64,000 nt of DNA from Nocardioides sp. S-1144 (GCF_005954645.2 NZ_CP040695.2:3100001-3164000), one strand, 5' to 3'; positions 17,425 to 26,878 are shown, numbered from the stretch's first letter. The notes: generated from the letters alone by a model not told the origin. Made by a program: numbers and translations.

Positions 17425-17453
17425 ACGCTAGGCACTTGTGTGCCACGTCACAA
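17425..17453 (-). promoter_or_regulatory. Putative hup promoter
   Basis: On the minus strand TTGTGA (17453-17448) and TAGCGT (17430-17425) are 17 bp apart and about 55 bp upstream of the hup start. Assigned by eye. Confidence 0.45.
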
Positions 17454-17487
17454 TCGCCACGCCGCAACTCGCCGACGCATTTTGTGC

Positions 17488-17571
17488 GTGGTTGAGCGGA
17501 TGCGCGTCGTGGGCGACCGAGCACCGTGGTCGCTGCGTCGCGCCGGGAAGAGGTCAGACCCGCTCAACCAC
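17488..17571. repeat. Long inverted repeat downstream of leuD
   Basis: A perfect 12-bp pair, GTGGTTGAGCGG (17488-17499) and CCGCTCAACCAC (17560-17571), encloses a second stem GCGACC/GGTCGC. It lies between the leuD stop and the hup promoter. It may terminate the leuCD transcript. GTGGTTGAGC-type units are reminiscent of interspersed repeats I have seen in other actinobacterial genomes; this needs a genome-wide count. Confidence 0.7.
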
Positions 17572-17606
17572 GGGGATCCCCGGCTCGGCCGGCTGGCTGG
17601 TGGGGT

Positions 17607-18206
17607 TCAGAGAGTGGCGGGCTTGAACCGGGGACGCTCGGCCTCGAAGGCGGAGATCACGTCGGCGTGGCCGAGGGTGATGCCGATGTCGTCGAGCCCC
17701 TCGAGCAGCCGCCACCGGGTGTAGTCGTCGATGTCGAAGGAGTCCTCGATCGCGTCGACACCCTCGCCGGCGCGCACGGTGCGGGTCTCGAGGTCGACGG
17801 TGATCTCGGCCCCGGGCTGGTCGGCGAGCAGGTCCCACAACCGCTGGACGACCTTCTCGTCGACCTGCGCGGCGAGCAGGCCGGCCTTGCCGGAGTTGCC
17901 GCGGAAGATGTCGGCGAAGCGCGGGGAGATCACGGCCTTGAACCCGTAGTTCTGCAGCGCCCACACGGCGTGCTCGCGCGAGGAGCCGGTGCCGAAGTCG
18001 GGGCCGGCGACGAGCACGGAGCCGGCGGCGTACACGGGGTTGTTGAGCACGAACGTCGGGTCGTTGCGCCAGGCCGAGAACAGTCCGTCCTCGAAGCCGT
18101 CACGGGTGACCCGCTTGAGGTAGACGGCCGGGATGATCTGGTCGGTGTCGACGTTGCTGCGGCGCAGGGGGACGCCGACGCCGGTGTGGCTGGTGAACTT
18201 CTCCAT
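17607..18206 (-). CDS. leuD: 3-isopropylmalate dehydratase small subunit
   Basis: This is the small subunit of isopropylmalate isomerase (leucine pathway, 2- to 3-isopropylmalate). The 199-aa protein contains the family motifs VDTDQIIPA and the swivelling-loop [17 protein letters not shown]. It starts at ATG 18206, 3 bp after the leuC stop, so LeuC and LeuD are co-translated. Confidence 0.97.
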   Translation of the reverse strand: MEKFTSHTGVGVPLRRSNVDTDQIIPAVYLKRVTRDGFEDGLFSAWRNDPTFVLNNPVYAAGSVLVAGPDFGTGSSREHAVWALQNYGFKAVISPRFADIFRGNSGKAGLLAAQVDEKVVQRLWDLLADQPGAEITVDLETRTVRAGEGVDAIEDSFDIDDYTRWRLLEGLDDIGITLGHADVISAFEAERPRFKPATL

Positions 18207-18209
18207 GGC

Positions 18210-19646
18210 TCAGGCTCCTGCCGTGACGGGGGTGTCGGTCGACAGCGGCTCGAGGTCGGCCGGCGACGAGAGGGTGCCGCGGACGGCGGTGGCCGCCGCG
18301 ACCGGGATCGAGACCAGGTGGGTGCGACCACCCTTGCCCTGGCGTCCCTCGAAGTTGCGGTTGGACGTCGACGCGCTGCGCTCGCCGGGCTCGAGGGTGT
18401 CGGGGTTCATGCCCAGGCACATCGAGCAGCCCGCACCGCGCCACTCCGCGCCGGCCTCCTTGAACACGACGTCGAGACCCTCGTCCTGGGCCTGGAGCCG
18501 GACACGCACCGAGCCGGGCACGACGAGCAGCCGGGTGTTCGGGTCGACCTTGCGGCCCTTGATGATCTCGGCGGCGAGGCGGAGGTCCTCGATGCGGCCG
18601 TTGGTGCAGGAGCCGACGAACACCGTGTCGACCCGGACCTCGCGCATCGGGGTGCCGGCGGTCAGGCCCATGTACTCGAGCGCCTTCTCGGCGGCGACCT
18701 GGTCCTGGGCGTCGTCGAAGTCGGCCGGGTCCGGCACGCTCGCGCCCAGCGGCACGCCCTGGCCGGGGTTGGTGCCCCAGGTGACGAACGGCGTCATCTC
18801 GGAGGCGTCGAGCACGATCTCCTTGTCGAAGACGGCGTCGTCGTCGGTGACGAGCGAGGTCCAGTGCGCCACGGCGGCGTCCCAGTCGGCGCCCTGCGGC
18901 GCCTCTGGGCGCCCCTGGATGTAGTCGAACGTCGTCTGGTCGGGCGCGATCATCCCGGCCTTGGCGCCCCACTCGATGCTCATGTTGCAGACCGTCATCC
19001 GGCCCTCCATGGAGAGCGCCTCGATGGCCGGGCCGCGGTACTCGACGATGTAGCCCTGGCCGCCGCCGGTCCCGGTGTGCGCGATGAGCGTCAGCACGAG
19101 GTCCTTGGCGGTGACGCCGGCCGGCAGCGTGCCGTTGACGGTGACCGCCATCGTCCTGGGCTTCGCCTGCATCAGGGTCTGGGTGGCGAGCACGTGCTCG
19201 ACCTCGGAGGTGCCGATGCCGAACGCGATCGCCCCGAACGCACCGTGGGTGCTGGTGTGGCTGTCGCCGCAGACGATCGTCATGCCGGGCTGGGTCAGCC
19301 CGAGCTGCGGGCCGACGACGTGCACGATGCCCTGGTCGAGGTCGCCGAGCGGGTGCAGCCGGACGCCGAACTCCTCGGCGTTGCGGCGCAGCGTCTCGAC
19401 CTGCGTGCGCGAGACCGGGTCGGCGATCGGCTTGTCCCAGTCGATCGTGGGGACGTTGTGGTCCTCGGTGGCCAGGGTGAGGTCCGGACGGCGGACCTGG
19501 CGGCCCGCGAGGCGGAGTCCGTCGAAGGCCTGGGGACTGGTCACCTCGTGGATGAGGTGGAGGTCGATGTAGAGGAGGTCCGGCTCCCCGGGGGTCGCCC
19601 GGACGACGTGCTCGTCCCACACCTTCTCCGACAGGGTCCTACCCAT
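18210..19646 (-). CDS. leuC: 3-isopropylmalate dehydratase large subunit
   Basis: This is the [4Fe-4S] aconitase-superfamily large subunit of isopropylmalate isomerase, 478 aa. It has the iron-sulfur ligands in [12 protein letters not shown] and [10 protein letters not shown], plus [20 protein letters not shown]. It begins at ATG 19646 and is divergent from an IclR regulator across a 109-bp intergenic region with an imperfect operator-like palindrome. Confidence 0.97.
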   Translation of the reverse strand: MGRTLSEKVWDEHVVRATPGEPDLLYIDLHLIHEVTSPQAFDGLRLAGRQVRRPDLTLATEDHNVPTIDWDKPIADPVSRTQVETLRRNAEEFGVRLHPLGDLDQGIVHVVGPQLGLTQPGMTIVCGDSHTSTHGAFGAIAFGIGTSEVEHVLATQTLMQAKPRTMAVTVNGTLPAGVTAKDLVLTLIAHTGTGGGQGYIVEYRGPAIEALSMEGRMTVCNMSIEWGAKAGMIAPDQTTFDYIQGRPEAPQGADWDAAVAHWTSLVTDDDAVFDKEIVLDASEMTPFVTWGTNPGQGVPLGASVPDPADFDDAQDQVAAEKALEYMGLTAGTPMREVRVDTVFVGSCTNGRIEDLRLAAEIIKGRKVDPNTRLLVVPGSVRVRLQAQDEGLDVVFKEAGAEWRGAGCSMCLGMNPDTLEPGERSASTSNRNFEGRQGKGGRTHLVSIPVAAATAVRGTLSSPADLEPLSTDTPVTAGA

Positions 19647-19723
19647 GTGTCCTGCTCCTTCGTCCCGAACGGGTCGCGCCTACGCTGGTTGCTGCTGCGA
19701 CCACTGGTCGAGCGTAAGCCTTG

Positions 19724-19742
19724 CGTCCCATCTTGTGAGACG
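19724..19742. promoter_or_regulatory. Candidate IclR operator between leuC and its regulator
   Basis: An imperfect 19-bp palindrome has arms CGTCCCA and TGAGACG (6 of 7 positions symmetrical) around TCTTG. It lies between divergent leuC and the IclR gene, 13 bp before the regulator start, so both genes could be controlled from it. Confidence 0.5.
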
Positions 19743-19755
19743 GTAATCTTGCCAT

Positions 19756-20478
19756 ATGGACAACTCCAGCGGCGTCGGCGTGCTCGACAAGGCGGCCCTC
19801 GTGCTCACCGCACTCGAGTCGGGACCGGCGACGCTGGCGGGTCTGGTGGCCGGCACCGGGCTGGCCCGGCCGACCGCGCACCGCCTCGCCGTCGCCCTCG
19901 AGCACCACCGGCTGGTGGCCCGCGACATGCAGGGCCGCTTCGTGCTCGGCCCCCGCCTCGCCGAGCTCTCCGCCGCCGCCGGCGAGGACCGCCTGCTCGC
20001 CACGGCCGGCCCCGTGCTGGCCCGGCTGCGCGACATCACCGGCGAGTCCGCCCAGCTGTGGCGCCGCCAGGGCGAGCACCGCGTCTGCGTCGCCGCCGCC
20101 GAGCGACCCTCCGGCCTGCGCGACACGATCCCGGTCGGCTCGCAGCTGACGATGCGCGCCGGCTCGGCCGCCCAGGTGCTCCTGGCCTGGGAGGACCCCG
20201 AGCGCATGCACCGCGGCCTGCAGAACGCCGCCTTCTCGGCCGCCGCCCTCTCCGGCATCCGCCGCCGCGGCTGGGCGCAGTCGGTCGGCGAGCGCGAGCA
20301 GGGCGTCGCCTCGGTCTCGGCCCCCGTCCGCTCCCCCGGCGGCAAGATCATCGCCGCCGTCTCCGTCTCCGGCCCGCTCGAGCGCCTCTCCCGCCAGCCC
20401 GGCCGGATGCACGCCCCCGCCGTCCTCGCCGCCGCCGAGCGGCTCTCCGAGTCCCTGCGGCGCGCCGCCGCGGAGTAG
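19756..20478 (+). CDS. IclR-family regulator of leuCD (NdgR/LtbR-like)
   Basis: The 240-aa IclR regulator has an N-terminal winged helix (VLDKAALVLTALESGPATLAGLV...GLARPTAHRLAVALE) and a C-terminal effector domain (ITGESAQLWRRQGEHRVCVAAAERPSGL begins it). Its position divergent from leuC is the hallmark of LtbR/NdgR-type regulators, which control leucine (and sometimes tryptophan or methionine) genes in Corynebacterium and Streptomyces. Orthology is inferred from synteny. It ends 7 bp before repeat array C. Confidence 0.9.
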   Translation: MDNSSGVGVLDKAALVLTALESGPATLAGLVAGTGLARPTAHRLAVALEHHRLVARDMQGRFVLGPRLAELSAAAGEDRLLATAGPVLARLRDITGESAQLWRRQGEHRVCVAAAERPSGLRDTIPVGSQLTMRAGSAAQVLLAWEDPERMHRGLQNAAFSAAALSGIRRRGWAQSVGEREQGVASVSAPVRSPGGKIIAAVSVSGPLERLSRQPGRMHAPAVLAAAERLSESLRRAAAE

Positions 20479-20484
20479 CCCGGG

Positions 20485-20601
20485 CGCGGGATTTCCCCGG
20501 TCGACCGGGGAAGTCTGAACTTGTCGGGCCAAATACCGGCCCCCCAGTTCAGGTATCCCCGGTCGACCGGGGAAACCTGAACTGGGAGGCCGAAATCCCG
20601 G
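20485..20601. repeat. Palindrome pair C at a convergent gene junction
   Basis: Two palindromes centred on GTCGAC occur. One at 20493-20512 is a perfect 20-mer with arms TTCCCCGGTC and GACCGGGGAA. The other spans 20545-20584, with the same core flanked by CAGTTCAGGT and ACCTGAACTG arms and a single asymmetric position. Cores are 62 bp apart. The spacer forms a CTGAACT/AGTTCAG stem with an inner GGGCC/GGCCC stem. Outer CGGGATTTC (20487-20495) and CGAAATCCCG (20591-20600) enclose the array. It lies between the IclR gene and ogt. Confidence 0.9.
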
Positions 20602-20612
20602 TGGAGGGGCGG

Positions 20613-21101
20613 TCAGAAGAGGGCGTCCTGCTCGAGGCCGAGCAGGAGCTGCTTGCGCTCGAGACCGCCGGCGTAGCCGGTGAGGGTGCCGTTGGCGCCG
20701 ATGACGCGGTGGCACGGGATGACGATCGGGATCGGGTTGCTGCCGTTGGCGAGGCCGACGGCGCGCGAGGCAGCGTTGGTGCGGCCGATCCGGTGCGCGA
20801 CCTCGCCGTAGGACGCCGTCTCGCCGTAGCCGATCCCGCAGAGCGCGTCCCACACCTGCTGCTGGAACGCCGAGCCGGTGGGCGCGAGCGGGAGGTCGAA
20901 CTCCTTGAGGTCGCGGGCGAAGTACGCCGCCAGCTGGCGCGCGCACTCGAGGAGCAGCGGGTGGTCGTCGGAGCGGACGCCGCGCGGCTGGCCGTTGGCG
21001 GCGGCGACCTCGCGCCACGGGGAGAACTCGATCGCGGTGATGGCACCGGCGTGCTCGACGAGGCGGAGCTCGCCGATCGGTGAGTCGATGACGGTCCACA
21101 T
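20613..21101 (-). CDS. ogt: Methylated-DNA--[protein]-cysteine S-methyltransferase
   Basis: This suicide repair protein transfers O6-alkyl groups from guanine to its own cysteine. The 162-aa product has the active-site IPCHRVIG and the preceding helix-turn-helix segment with the flipping Arg (TASYGEVAHRIGRTNAASRAVG). It starts 1 bp after the stop of the ada-alkA fusion gene, so the two alkylation-repair genes form an operon. Confidence 0.95.
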   Translation of the reverse strand: MWTVIDSPIGELRLVEHAGAITAIEFSPWREVAAANGQPRGVRSDDHPLLLECARQLAAYFARDLKEFDLPLAPTGSAFQQQVWDALCGIGYGETASYGEVAHRIGRTNAASRAVGLANGSNPIPIVIPCHRVIGANGTLTGYAGGLERKQLLLGLEQDALF

Positions 21102-21102
21102 G

Positions 21103-22617
21103 TCAGTTCTCCATCTGGTCGGCCGGCGCGGCGGCCGGCGTCGGGGGCATGAGCGTGTTCCAGAGGTGCATCAGCGCGTAGGAGCGCCAGGGCCGCCAGT
21201 CGTCGGCGCGGGCGATCACCTCGACGGGATCGTGGCCCAGGCCGCGCAGCGCGTTGCGGACGCCGATGTCGGTGGGCAGGAAGACGTCCGGGTGGGCCAG
21301 GGCGCGCATCGCGACGTAGTCGGCGGTCCAGGGCCCGATGCCGGTCAGCCCCAGCATCGTCTCCCGGACGACGGCGCGGTCGGTCCCGCGGTCGAGGACG
21401 ACGTCGCCCCCCGCCAGCGCCGCGGCCAGGCCGACCAGCGCGCGCCCGCGGGCCCGCGGCATCGGCAGGGTCCCGGGGTCGACGCCGGCGAGCTCGGCCG
21501 CGGTCGGGAACAGGTGGGTCAGCCCGGGCAGCGTCGTCTCGACCCGGTCGAGGCGGCGTCCGTGCTCGGCCACGACCCGGCCGGTGACGGTGCGCGCGCC
21601 GGTGACGCTGACCTGCTGGCCGATCACGGTGCGCACGGCCGTCTCGTCGCCGTCGACCTGGCCCGGCAGGCGCAGACCCGGCGTGCGGCGCACCAGCGGT
21701 CCGATGACGGGGTCACCGGCGAAGTGGTCGGCGACGGCGGTCGGGTCGCAGTCGGCGTCGACGAGCCGCCGGGCGCGCTCGACGGCCGCGGCGGTGTCGC
21801 GCAGGTCGGCGAGCTCGAAGCGGGCCTCGACGAACGCCGTCTGGCCCGGCTCGAGCGCGTCGCCCATGGCCAGGCGCACCGTGCCCGGGCCGTGCGGCAG
21901 GTCGAGGGTGCGGGCGTACCAGCCGTCGCCGGCGACCTCGACGCCCGGCACCAGGTGGTAGGCGAGGAAGTCGATCAGGGCGCGGCCCGCGAACGGCGTC
22001 CGCACCGCGAGGCGCATCGTCACCGCCCCCGGCGTGCGCCGCCCGCCGCGCCGCCCGCGCAGCTCGGTCGGGCTGGCCGCGTAGACGACGCGCACCGTCT
22101 CGTTGAACTGCCGCACGCTCGAGAACCCGGCGGCGAAGGCGATGTCGGCGTAGCCGAGGTCGGTGGTCTCGATCAGCACCCGGGCGGTCTGCGCGCGCCG
22201 CGCCCGCGCCAGGGCCAGCGGCCCGGCGCCGAGCTCGGCGGTGAGCACCCGGGTCAGGTGGCGCGGCGTGTAGCCGATCCGGGCGGCCAGCCCCTCCACG
22301 CCCTCGCGGTCGACGACGCCGTCGGAGATCAGCCGCATCGCGCGGCCGGCGACGTCGGCGGCGACGTCCCAGTCGGGGCTGCCCGGGGTGGCGTCGGGCA
22401 GGCAGCGCTTGCAGGCGCGGTAGCCACCGGCCTGCGCCGAGGCCGGGCTCGCGTGGAACGACACGTTCGCGGACGCCGGCGTCCGGGCCGGGCACGAGGG
22501 GCGGCAGTAGATCCCGGTGGTGCGGACGGCGACGTAGAAGACGCCGTCGAAGCGCCGGTCGCGCGACTTCACGGCGCGGTAGCAGGTCTCGGGATCGAGA
22601 CGGACGTGGGCGCTCAT
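21103..22617 (-). CDS. Ada-type methyl-sensor regulator fused to AlkA 3-methyladenine DNA glycosylase
   Basis: The 504-aa multidomain protein (start ATG 22617, MSAHVRLDPETCYRAV) has three parts. The N-terminal Ada domain has zinc cysteines (YCRPSCPAR and CKRC), one of which accepts methyl groups from phosphotriesters. The AraC-type helix-turn-helix pair spans about residues 90-190 (IGYTPRHLTRVLTAELG, DIAFAAGFSSVRQFNETVR). The C-terminal AlkA glycosylase has a helix-hairpin-helix (LTGIGPWTADYVAMRALAHPD) and catalytic Asp. This regulator-glycosylase fusion is common in actinobacteria. It heads the operon with ogt and probably activates its own promoter when methylated. Confidence 0.93.
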   Translation of the reverse strand: MSAHVRLDPETCYRAVKSRDRRFDGVFYVAVRTTGIYCRPSCPARTPASANVSFHASPASAQAGGYRACKRCLPDATPGSPDWDVAADVAGRAMRLISDGVVDREGVEGLAARIGYTPRHLTRVLTAELGAGPLALARARRAQTARVLIETTDLGYADIAFAAGFSSVRQFNETVRVVYAASPTELRGRRGGRRTPGAVTMRLAVRTPFAGRALIDFLAYHLVPGVEVAGDGWYARTLDLPHGPGTVRLAMGDALEPGQTAFVEARFELADLRDTAAAVERARRLVDADCDPTAVADHFAGDPVIGPLVRRTPGLRLPGQVDGDETAVRTVIGQQVSVTGARTVTGRVVAEHGRRLDRVETTLPGLTHLFPTAAELAGVDPGTLPMPRARGRALVGLAAALAGGDVVLDRGTDRAVVRETMLGLTGIGPWTADYVAMRALAHPDVFLPTDIGVRNALRGLGHDPVEVIARADDWRPWRSYALMHLWNTLMPPTPAAAPADQMEN

Positions 22618-22732
22618 GGCACCCATCATCATCCTCCACCGGTGGGAGTTCCGGCGGGAATCGGACAGCGGGGTGGGCGGCCGACGCGCACGAGCACCCG
22701 CCCCCTCACCAGGTCGGTGAGAGAATGCCCAC

Positions 22733-23986
22733 GTGAACGAGGAGAGCAGCGGCGCTGCGCAGGCCGACGTGAGCCAGCCGGGCAGCCGCAGGCTCCAGAA
22801 GCCGCGCAAGCCGCACCGGCGTGCCGTCTGGTCGACGATCCTCGCGACCCAGCTGGTCGTCGCGCTCGTCACCGCCGGCAGCGTGTTCCTCGTCCACCAG
22901 AACCTCAACGACAACATCGCCGACGGCGTCGACGTCGAGCACCAGGTCGACAAGGTGCTGCCGGACGGCGTCGAGAAGGGCGACCCGGAGCCGCTGAACA
23001 TCCTGGTCCTGGGCTCCGACCTGCGCGCCGGCGCCGGCAACGACATCGACAACGAGAACGCCGACGGCTCCCAGCGCGCCGACACCACGATCCTGCTGCA
23101 CGTCGCGCAGGACCGGAAGAGCGCCTACGGCGTGAGCCTGCCGCGCGACGCGATCATCGACCGCCCCGACTGCCGGGTCGGCGGCGAGGAGGTGGCCGGC
23201 GAGGACGGCGTCCGGTTCAACACCGCGTTCGCCGTCGGCGGGGCGACGTGTGCGGTGCAGACCGTCGAGGCCCTCACCAAGATCCACATCGACCACTTCA
23301 TCTCCCTCGACTTCAACGGCTTCAAGGAGATGGTCGACGCCGTCGGCGGCGTCGAGGTCTGCATCCCCAAGGACGTCGACGACGACGAGCACAACATCCA
23401 CTTCGACGCCGGCACCCAGGTCCTCGACGGCCAGCAGTCGCTGAACTACGTGCGCGAGCGCTCGGTGCTGTCGGTCAACGCCGACATCGGGCGGATGAAG
23501 CGCCAGCAAGCCTTCATCGCTTCGATGATCAGCACCGTCAGCTCCGCCGGCACCCTCACCCAGCCCCAGAAGGTCATCGACTTCCTCGGCGCCTTCACCT
23601 CCTCGATCGAGGTCGACAGCGGGCTCGACAAGGTCGGCAAGCTCGTCGACCTCGCGATGGAGGTGCAGGGCACCGACCTCGACAAGATCAAGTTCATCAC
23701 CGTGCCGATCGAGCCCGACCCCGACAACCCCACGGTCACCCTGGTGTGGGGCCCCGGCGCCGACGACCTGTGGGAGCGGATCCGTCAGGACCAGAAGCTC
23801 GGCAAGGACTTCAGCGCCGGCAGCATCGGCGCCGACGACGACCCCTCCGGCGGCGACGGCGGCAACGGCGACGGCGGCTCCGGTGGCTCCGGTGGCACGT
23901 CCGGGTCGGGCTCCGGCTCCACGGGCGGCTCCGACGAGGAGTCCGACGAGAGCGCCGAGCGGGTCGCCGCCGGCCTCTGCGCCTGA
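22733..23986 (+). CDS. LytR-CpsA-Psr (LCP) family protein
   Basis: LCP enzymes attach polymers such as teichoic acid or [15 protein letters not shown] to peptidoglycan outside the membrane. The 417-aa protein starts at GTG 22733. It has one N-terminal transmembrane helix (about residues 33-55, ATQLVVALVTAGSVFLV), then the LCP domain with LNILVLGSDLR, SQRADTTILLHV, SLPRDAI, VDAVGGVEVCI and LNYVRERSVLS...DIGRMKRQQ. The C-terminus is an acidic Gly/Ser-rich tail of about 60 residues. The ligand attached is not known. It is followed by a strong terminator. Confidence 0.92.
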   Translation: MNEESSGAAQADVSQPGSRRLQKPRKPHRRAVWSTILATQLVVALVTAGSVFLVHQNLNDNIADGVDVEHQVDKVLPDGVEKGDPEPLNILVLGSDLRAGAGNDIDNENADGSQRADTTILLHVAQDRKSAYGVSLPRDAIIDRPDCRVGGEEVAGEDGVRFNTAFAVGGATCAVQTVEALTKIHIDHFISLDFNGFKEMVDAVGGVEVCIPKDVDDDEHNIHFDAGTQVLDGQQSLNYVRERSVLSVNADIGRMKRQQAFIASMISTVSSAGTLTQPQKVIDFLGAFTSSIEVDSGLDKVGKLVDLAMEVQGTDLDKIKFITVPIEPDPDNPTVTLVWGPGADDLWERIRQDQKLGKDFSAGSIGADDDPSGGDGGNGDGGSGGSGGTSGSGSGSTGGSDEESDESAERVAAGLCA

Positions 23987-24032
23987 GGGTCCCGCCCGCG
24001 CGGACGGCGGGGCGCGAGCGGACGAAAACGAA

Positions 24033-24062
24033 CGAAGCCCGGTCCTGGAGGACCGGGCTTCG
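24033..24062. terminator. Strong bidirectional hairpin terminator
   Basis: A perfect 14-bp stem (24033-24046 with 24049-24062; arm core GAAGCCCGGTCCT) has only a GG loop. It lies between the LCP gene (+) and the tRNA-Glu gene (-). Confidence 0.85.
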
Positions 24063-24069
24063 TGCTGTG

Positions 24070-24142
24070 TACCCCCGACCGGATTCGAACCGGCGCTAAC
24101 GCCGTGAGAGGGCGCCGTGCTAGGCCGCTACACAACGGGGGC
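24070..24142 (-). tRNA. tRNA-Glu (anticodon CTC)
   Basis: On the minus strand the acceptor arm GCCCCCG pairs with CGGGGGT (G-U at the end), followed by A as discriminator. The D arm (GTGT...), the anticodon stem GCGCC/GGCGT with loop CTCTCAC (anticodon CTC, reads GAG), and the T arm with GGTTCGAATCC are all present in 73 nt. CCA is not encoded. The glutamyl-tRNA synthetase gene lies close by at 25373-26878. Confidence 0.93.
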
Positions 24143-24232
24143 ATGTCCCACACCAGTGCTGGTGGCGACCGGTGGAACCTTACAGATCCGCCTGCCGGTG
24201 GGACAAATCGGGACCCGGAGGACCCGATCTCG

Positions 24233-24304
24233 CTGGGATACTAGGACTCGAACCTAGAACGACTGGACCAGAACCAGCTGTGTTGCCAATTACACCATAT
24301 CCCA
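24233..24304 (-). tRNA. tRNA-Gln (anticodon CTG)
   Basis: On the minus strand the acceptor arm TGGGATA pairs with TATCCCA, with discriminator G. The anticodon stem GCTGG/CCAGT has loop TTCTGGT (anticodon CTG, reads CAG), and the T loop has GGTTCGAGTCC. Length is 72 nt. It lies 90 bp upstream of tRNA-Glu on the same strand, and both are downstream of the CPBP-gltX genes. Confidence 0.93.
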
Positions 24305-24359
24305 CTGTTCTACTGTTGTTCGGCACTCCTGGACGAGGTCCGGAGGCCGAGTGGAAACC

Positions 24360-25376
24360 TTACACGCGGGCTCCGGGACGGGCCAACTCGGCCAGGCCCT
24401 CGCGGCTGACGCGCGTCTGCACGCCCATCCGGCGCGCCACCCAGATCGAGAGCCCGACGAAGATGACGGACTTGAGCACGGTGAGCGCGACGTCCCACCA
24501 GCTACCGCCCTCGGGGGTCAGCACCGTCGTCATGTCGCCGACGGCGAGGGTGATGCCGAAGGCGAGCAGGTTGTTCACGACGTGGTAGGCGATGCCGGCC
24601 TCGAGGCCCCCGGTCGCGATGACCAGGATCCCCGCCGAGATCCCGAAGGCGAGGCGGTCCACGAAGACCGGGAAGTCCTGGGTGCCGTGGGCGAGGGCGA
24701 ACAGCACCGCCGGCGCCAGGACGGCGACCGCGCGCGAGACCCGGAGGTCGGCGACGAGGCCGCCGAAGGCCTGGGTGAGGTAGCCCCGGAAGACGTACTC
24801 CTCCGCGATCGCCTGGAGCGGGGTCAGCAGCACGATCACCAGCAGGAAGTCGCGGCTGGTCGCGGTGAAGTCGTTGAGCTCCCCCGAGACCGTGCCGGTG
24901 TCGCCGCTGGCGGGGAGCAGCGAGCCGAGCACGATCGTCAGGACCAGGGCGAACAGCGAGACTCCGAACGACGCCGCCAGCCAGCGCCAGCGCACCCGCG
25001 GGCGCACCGAGGTCAGCCACCGCGGTGCGAGCCCCTGGAAGGCCCGCACGCACAGCCAGGTGCCGGGGATCGCCAGCACGATGACGAGGTTGACGAAGAG
25101 CAGCACGCCGGGCGTGACCGGGTCGGTGTCGGCCAGCCGCGCCACCTTGTCGGTGACCTCGTCGGCCGGCGTCCCGGTCGCGGCGAACCACACCGTGAAG
25201 ACCGAGACGACGACCACGACGTTCACGACGAGGAACAGCACGGCGACCGCGAGCGCGCCGAGCAGCGACCACGCCGCGACCGGCTGGCGGCCGGCCCGGA
25301 AGAGCTGGTGGTACTCCAGGCCGTCGCGCCCGGACGGCGAGGTGCGCGCGTCCGGCACGCCGGCGGACGCCGTCAC
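24360..25376 (-). CDS. CPBP family intramembrane metalloprotease
   Basis: The 338-aa polytopic membrane protein has about eight hydrophobic segments. It has the CPBP/Abi (Rce1-like) motifs: EE-x3-R in [13 protein letters not shown] near residue 197, LFALAHG with the conserved His near residue 235, and GIAYHVVNN with the last catalytic His-Asn. Prokaryotic members act as intramembrane proteases; targets here are unknown. It starts at GTG 25376 and overlaps gltX by 4 bp, so it is translationally coupled to it. Confidence 0.88.
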   Translation of the reverse strand: MTASAGVPDARTSPSGRDGLEYHQLFRAGRQPVAAWSLLGALAVAVLFLVVNVVVVVSVFTVWFAATGTPADEVTDKVARLADTDPVTPGVLLFVNLVIVLAIPGTWLCVRAFQGLAPRWLTSVRPRVRWRWLAASFGVSLFALVLTIVLGSLLPASGDTGTVSGELNDFTATSRDFLLVIVLLTPLQAIAEEYVFRGYLTQAFGGLVADLRVSRAVAVLAPAVLFALAHGTQDFPVFVDRLAFGISAGILVIATGGLEAGIAYHVVNNLLAFGITLAVGDMTTVLTPEGGSWWDVALTVLKSVIFVGLSIWVARRMGVQTRVSREGLAELARPGARV

Positions 25377-26878
25377 GCCAGCGCGCTGTCGAGACGCGCC
25401 AGGCTGCGCTCCCGTCCGAGGAGCTCCATGGACTCGAAGAGCGGCGGGGAGATCCGGCGGCCGGTGACCGCGACGCGGACCGGACCGAAGGCCACCCGGG
25501 GCTTGAGCCCGCGCTCCTCGACCAGCGCGGCCTGCAGCGCCGCCTGGATGGTCTCGGTCGACCAGACGGGCAGGTCGGCCACGGCGTCGCGCGAGGCGCG
25601 GACGATGTCGCGCCCGGCCCCGTCGTCACCGTCGAGCAGCTTGGCGACGTCGGCCTCGTCGCGGGTGAACGACTCCTCGTCGGCGAACAGGAAGCCGAGC
25701 ATGTCGACGGCCTCGGTCAGCTTGTTGATCCGCTCGCCGACCAGCGGCATCGCCTGCTCGAGGAGCTGGGCGTCGGCGTCGGTGACGGGGTCACCGACCA
25801 CGCCGGCGTCCTTGAGGAACGGCAGCGCCCGATGGGTGATGTCGTCGAGGGCCAGCCGCCGCATGTGCGCGGTGTTGATGGCGTCGCACTTCTTGAGGTC
25901 GAAGCGGGCCGGGTTGCCGTTCACGTCGCCGATCTCGAAGGCCTCGACCATCTCGTCGAGGGTGAACACGTCGCGGTCGGCCGCGATCGCCCAGCCCAGC
26001 AGGGCCATGTAGTTCAGCAGCCCCTCGGGCAGGTAGCCCTGGTCGCGGTAGGCGAGCGCGTTGGCCTCGGGGTCGCGCTTGGAGAGCTTCTTGTTGCCCT
26101 GGCCCATCACGTAGGGCAGGTGGCCGAACTCGGGGGCGCCGGTGCCGATCCCGACGTCGGCGAGGGCGGCGTACAGCGGGATCTGGCGCGGTGTGCTCGA
26201 CAGGAGGTCCTCGCCGCGCAGGACGTGGGTGATCTCCATCAGCGCGTCGTCGACCGGGTTCACCAGGGTGTAGAGCGGCTCGCCGTTGGCCCGGGCGAGC
26301 GCGTAGTCGGTGACGTTGTCGGAGTGGAAGGAGATCGTGCCGCGCACGAGGTCGTCGAAGGCGATGTCGCCGTCGGGCATCTTGAACCGGACGACCGCGC
26401 CACGGCCCTCGGCCTCGAACGCGGCGACCTGCTCGGCGGAGAGGTCGCGGCAGAACCGGTCGTAGCCCTGCACCTTGGAGCCGCTGGCCTTCCGGCGCGC
26501 GTCGACCTCCTCGGTGGTGCAGAAGCAGCGGTAGGTGTGGCCGGCCGCGGCGAGCCGGGCCAGGGCGTCGGCGTACAGCTCGCCGCGCTCGGACTGGCGG
26601 TACGGCGCGTGCGGGCCGCCGACGTCGGGGCCCTCGTCCCAGTGCAGGCCGAGCCAGCCGAAGAGGTCGAACAGCGCGTCGTAGGACTCCTGGGTGTTGC
26701 GCGCGGTGTCGGTGTCCTCGATGCGGAGCACGAAGGTGCCGCCGTGGTGGCGCGCGAAGGCCCAGTTGTAGAGGCAGGTGCGCACCAGGCCGACGTGCGG
26801 GCTGCCGGTGGGGCTCGGCGCCATGCGGACGCGGACGGGGCGGGTGGTCGCCGGGGGGACGGGCGCTGCGGTGTTCAA
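25373..26878 (-). CDS. gltX: Glutamyl-tRNA synthetase
   Basis: This class I aminoacyl-tRNA synthetase charges tRNA-Glu. The 501-aa protein contains the HIGH-type motif as [11 protein letters not shown] and the KMSKS-type motif as KLSKRD. The start is a TTG at 26878, overlapping the upstream gene stop by 4 bp. An alternative ATG is 18 codons downstream, immediately before APSPTG, which would leave almost no N-terminal extension. The presence of tRNA-Gln and tRNA-Glu nearby is notable: many actinobacteria use a non-discriminating GltX plus GatCAB, which cannot be judged here. Confidence 0.95.
   Translation of the reverse strand: MNTAAPVPPATTRPVRVRMAPSPTGSPHVGLVRTCLYNWAFARHHGGTFVLRIEDTDTARNTQESYDALFDLFGWLGLHWDEGPDVGGPHAPYRQSERGELYADALARLAAAGHTYRCFCTTEEVDARRKASGSKVQGYDRFCRDLSAEQVAAFEAEGRGAVVRFKMPDGDIAFDDLVRGTISFHSDNVTDYALARANGEPLYTLVNPVDDALMEITHVLRGEDLLSSTPRQIPLYAALADVGIGTGAPEFGHLPYVMGQGNKKLSKRDPEANALAYRDQGYLPEGLLNYMALLGWAIAADRDVFTLDEMVEAFEIGDVNGNPARFDLKKCDAINTAHMRRLALDDITHRALPFLKDAGVVGDPVTDADAQLLEQAMPLVGERINKLTEAVDMLGFLFADEESFTRDEADVAKLLDGDDGAGRDIVRASRDAVADLPVWSTETIQAALQAALVEERGLKPRVAFGPVRVAVTGRRISPPLFESMELLGRERSLARLDSALA

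Noticed and set aside
17526..21083. A very long open frame on the + strand (over 1100 codons) across leuD, leuC, IclR and ogt
   Set aside because: Low-complexity Gly/Arg/Asp-rich translation with no domains, antisense to well-defined genes; high GC suppresses stop codons in the shadow frame.
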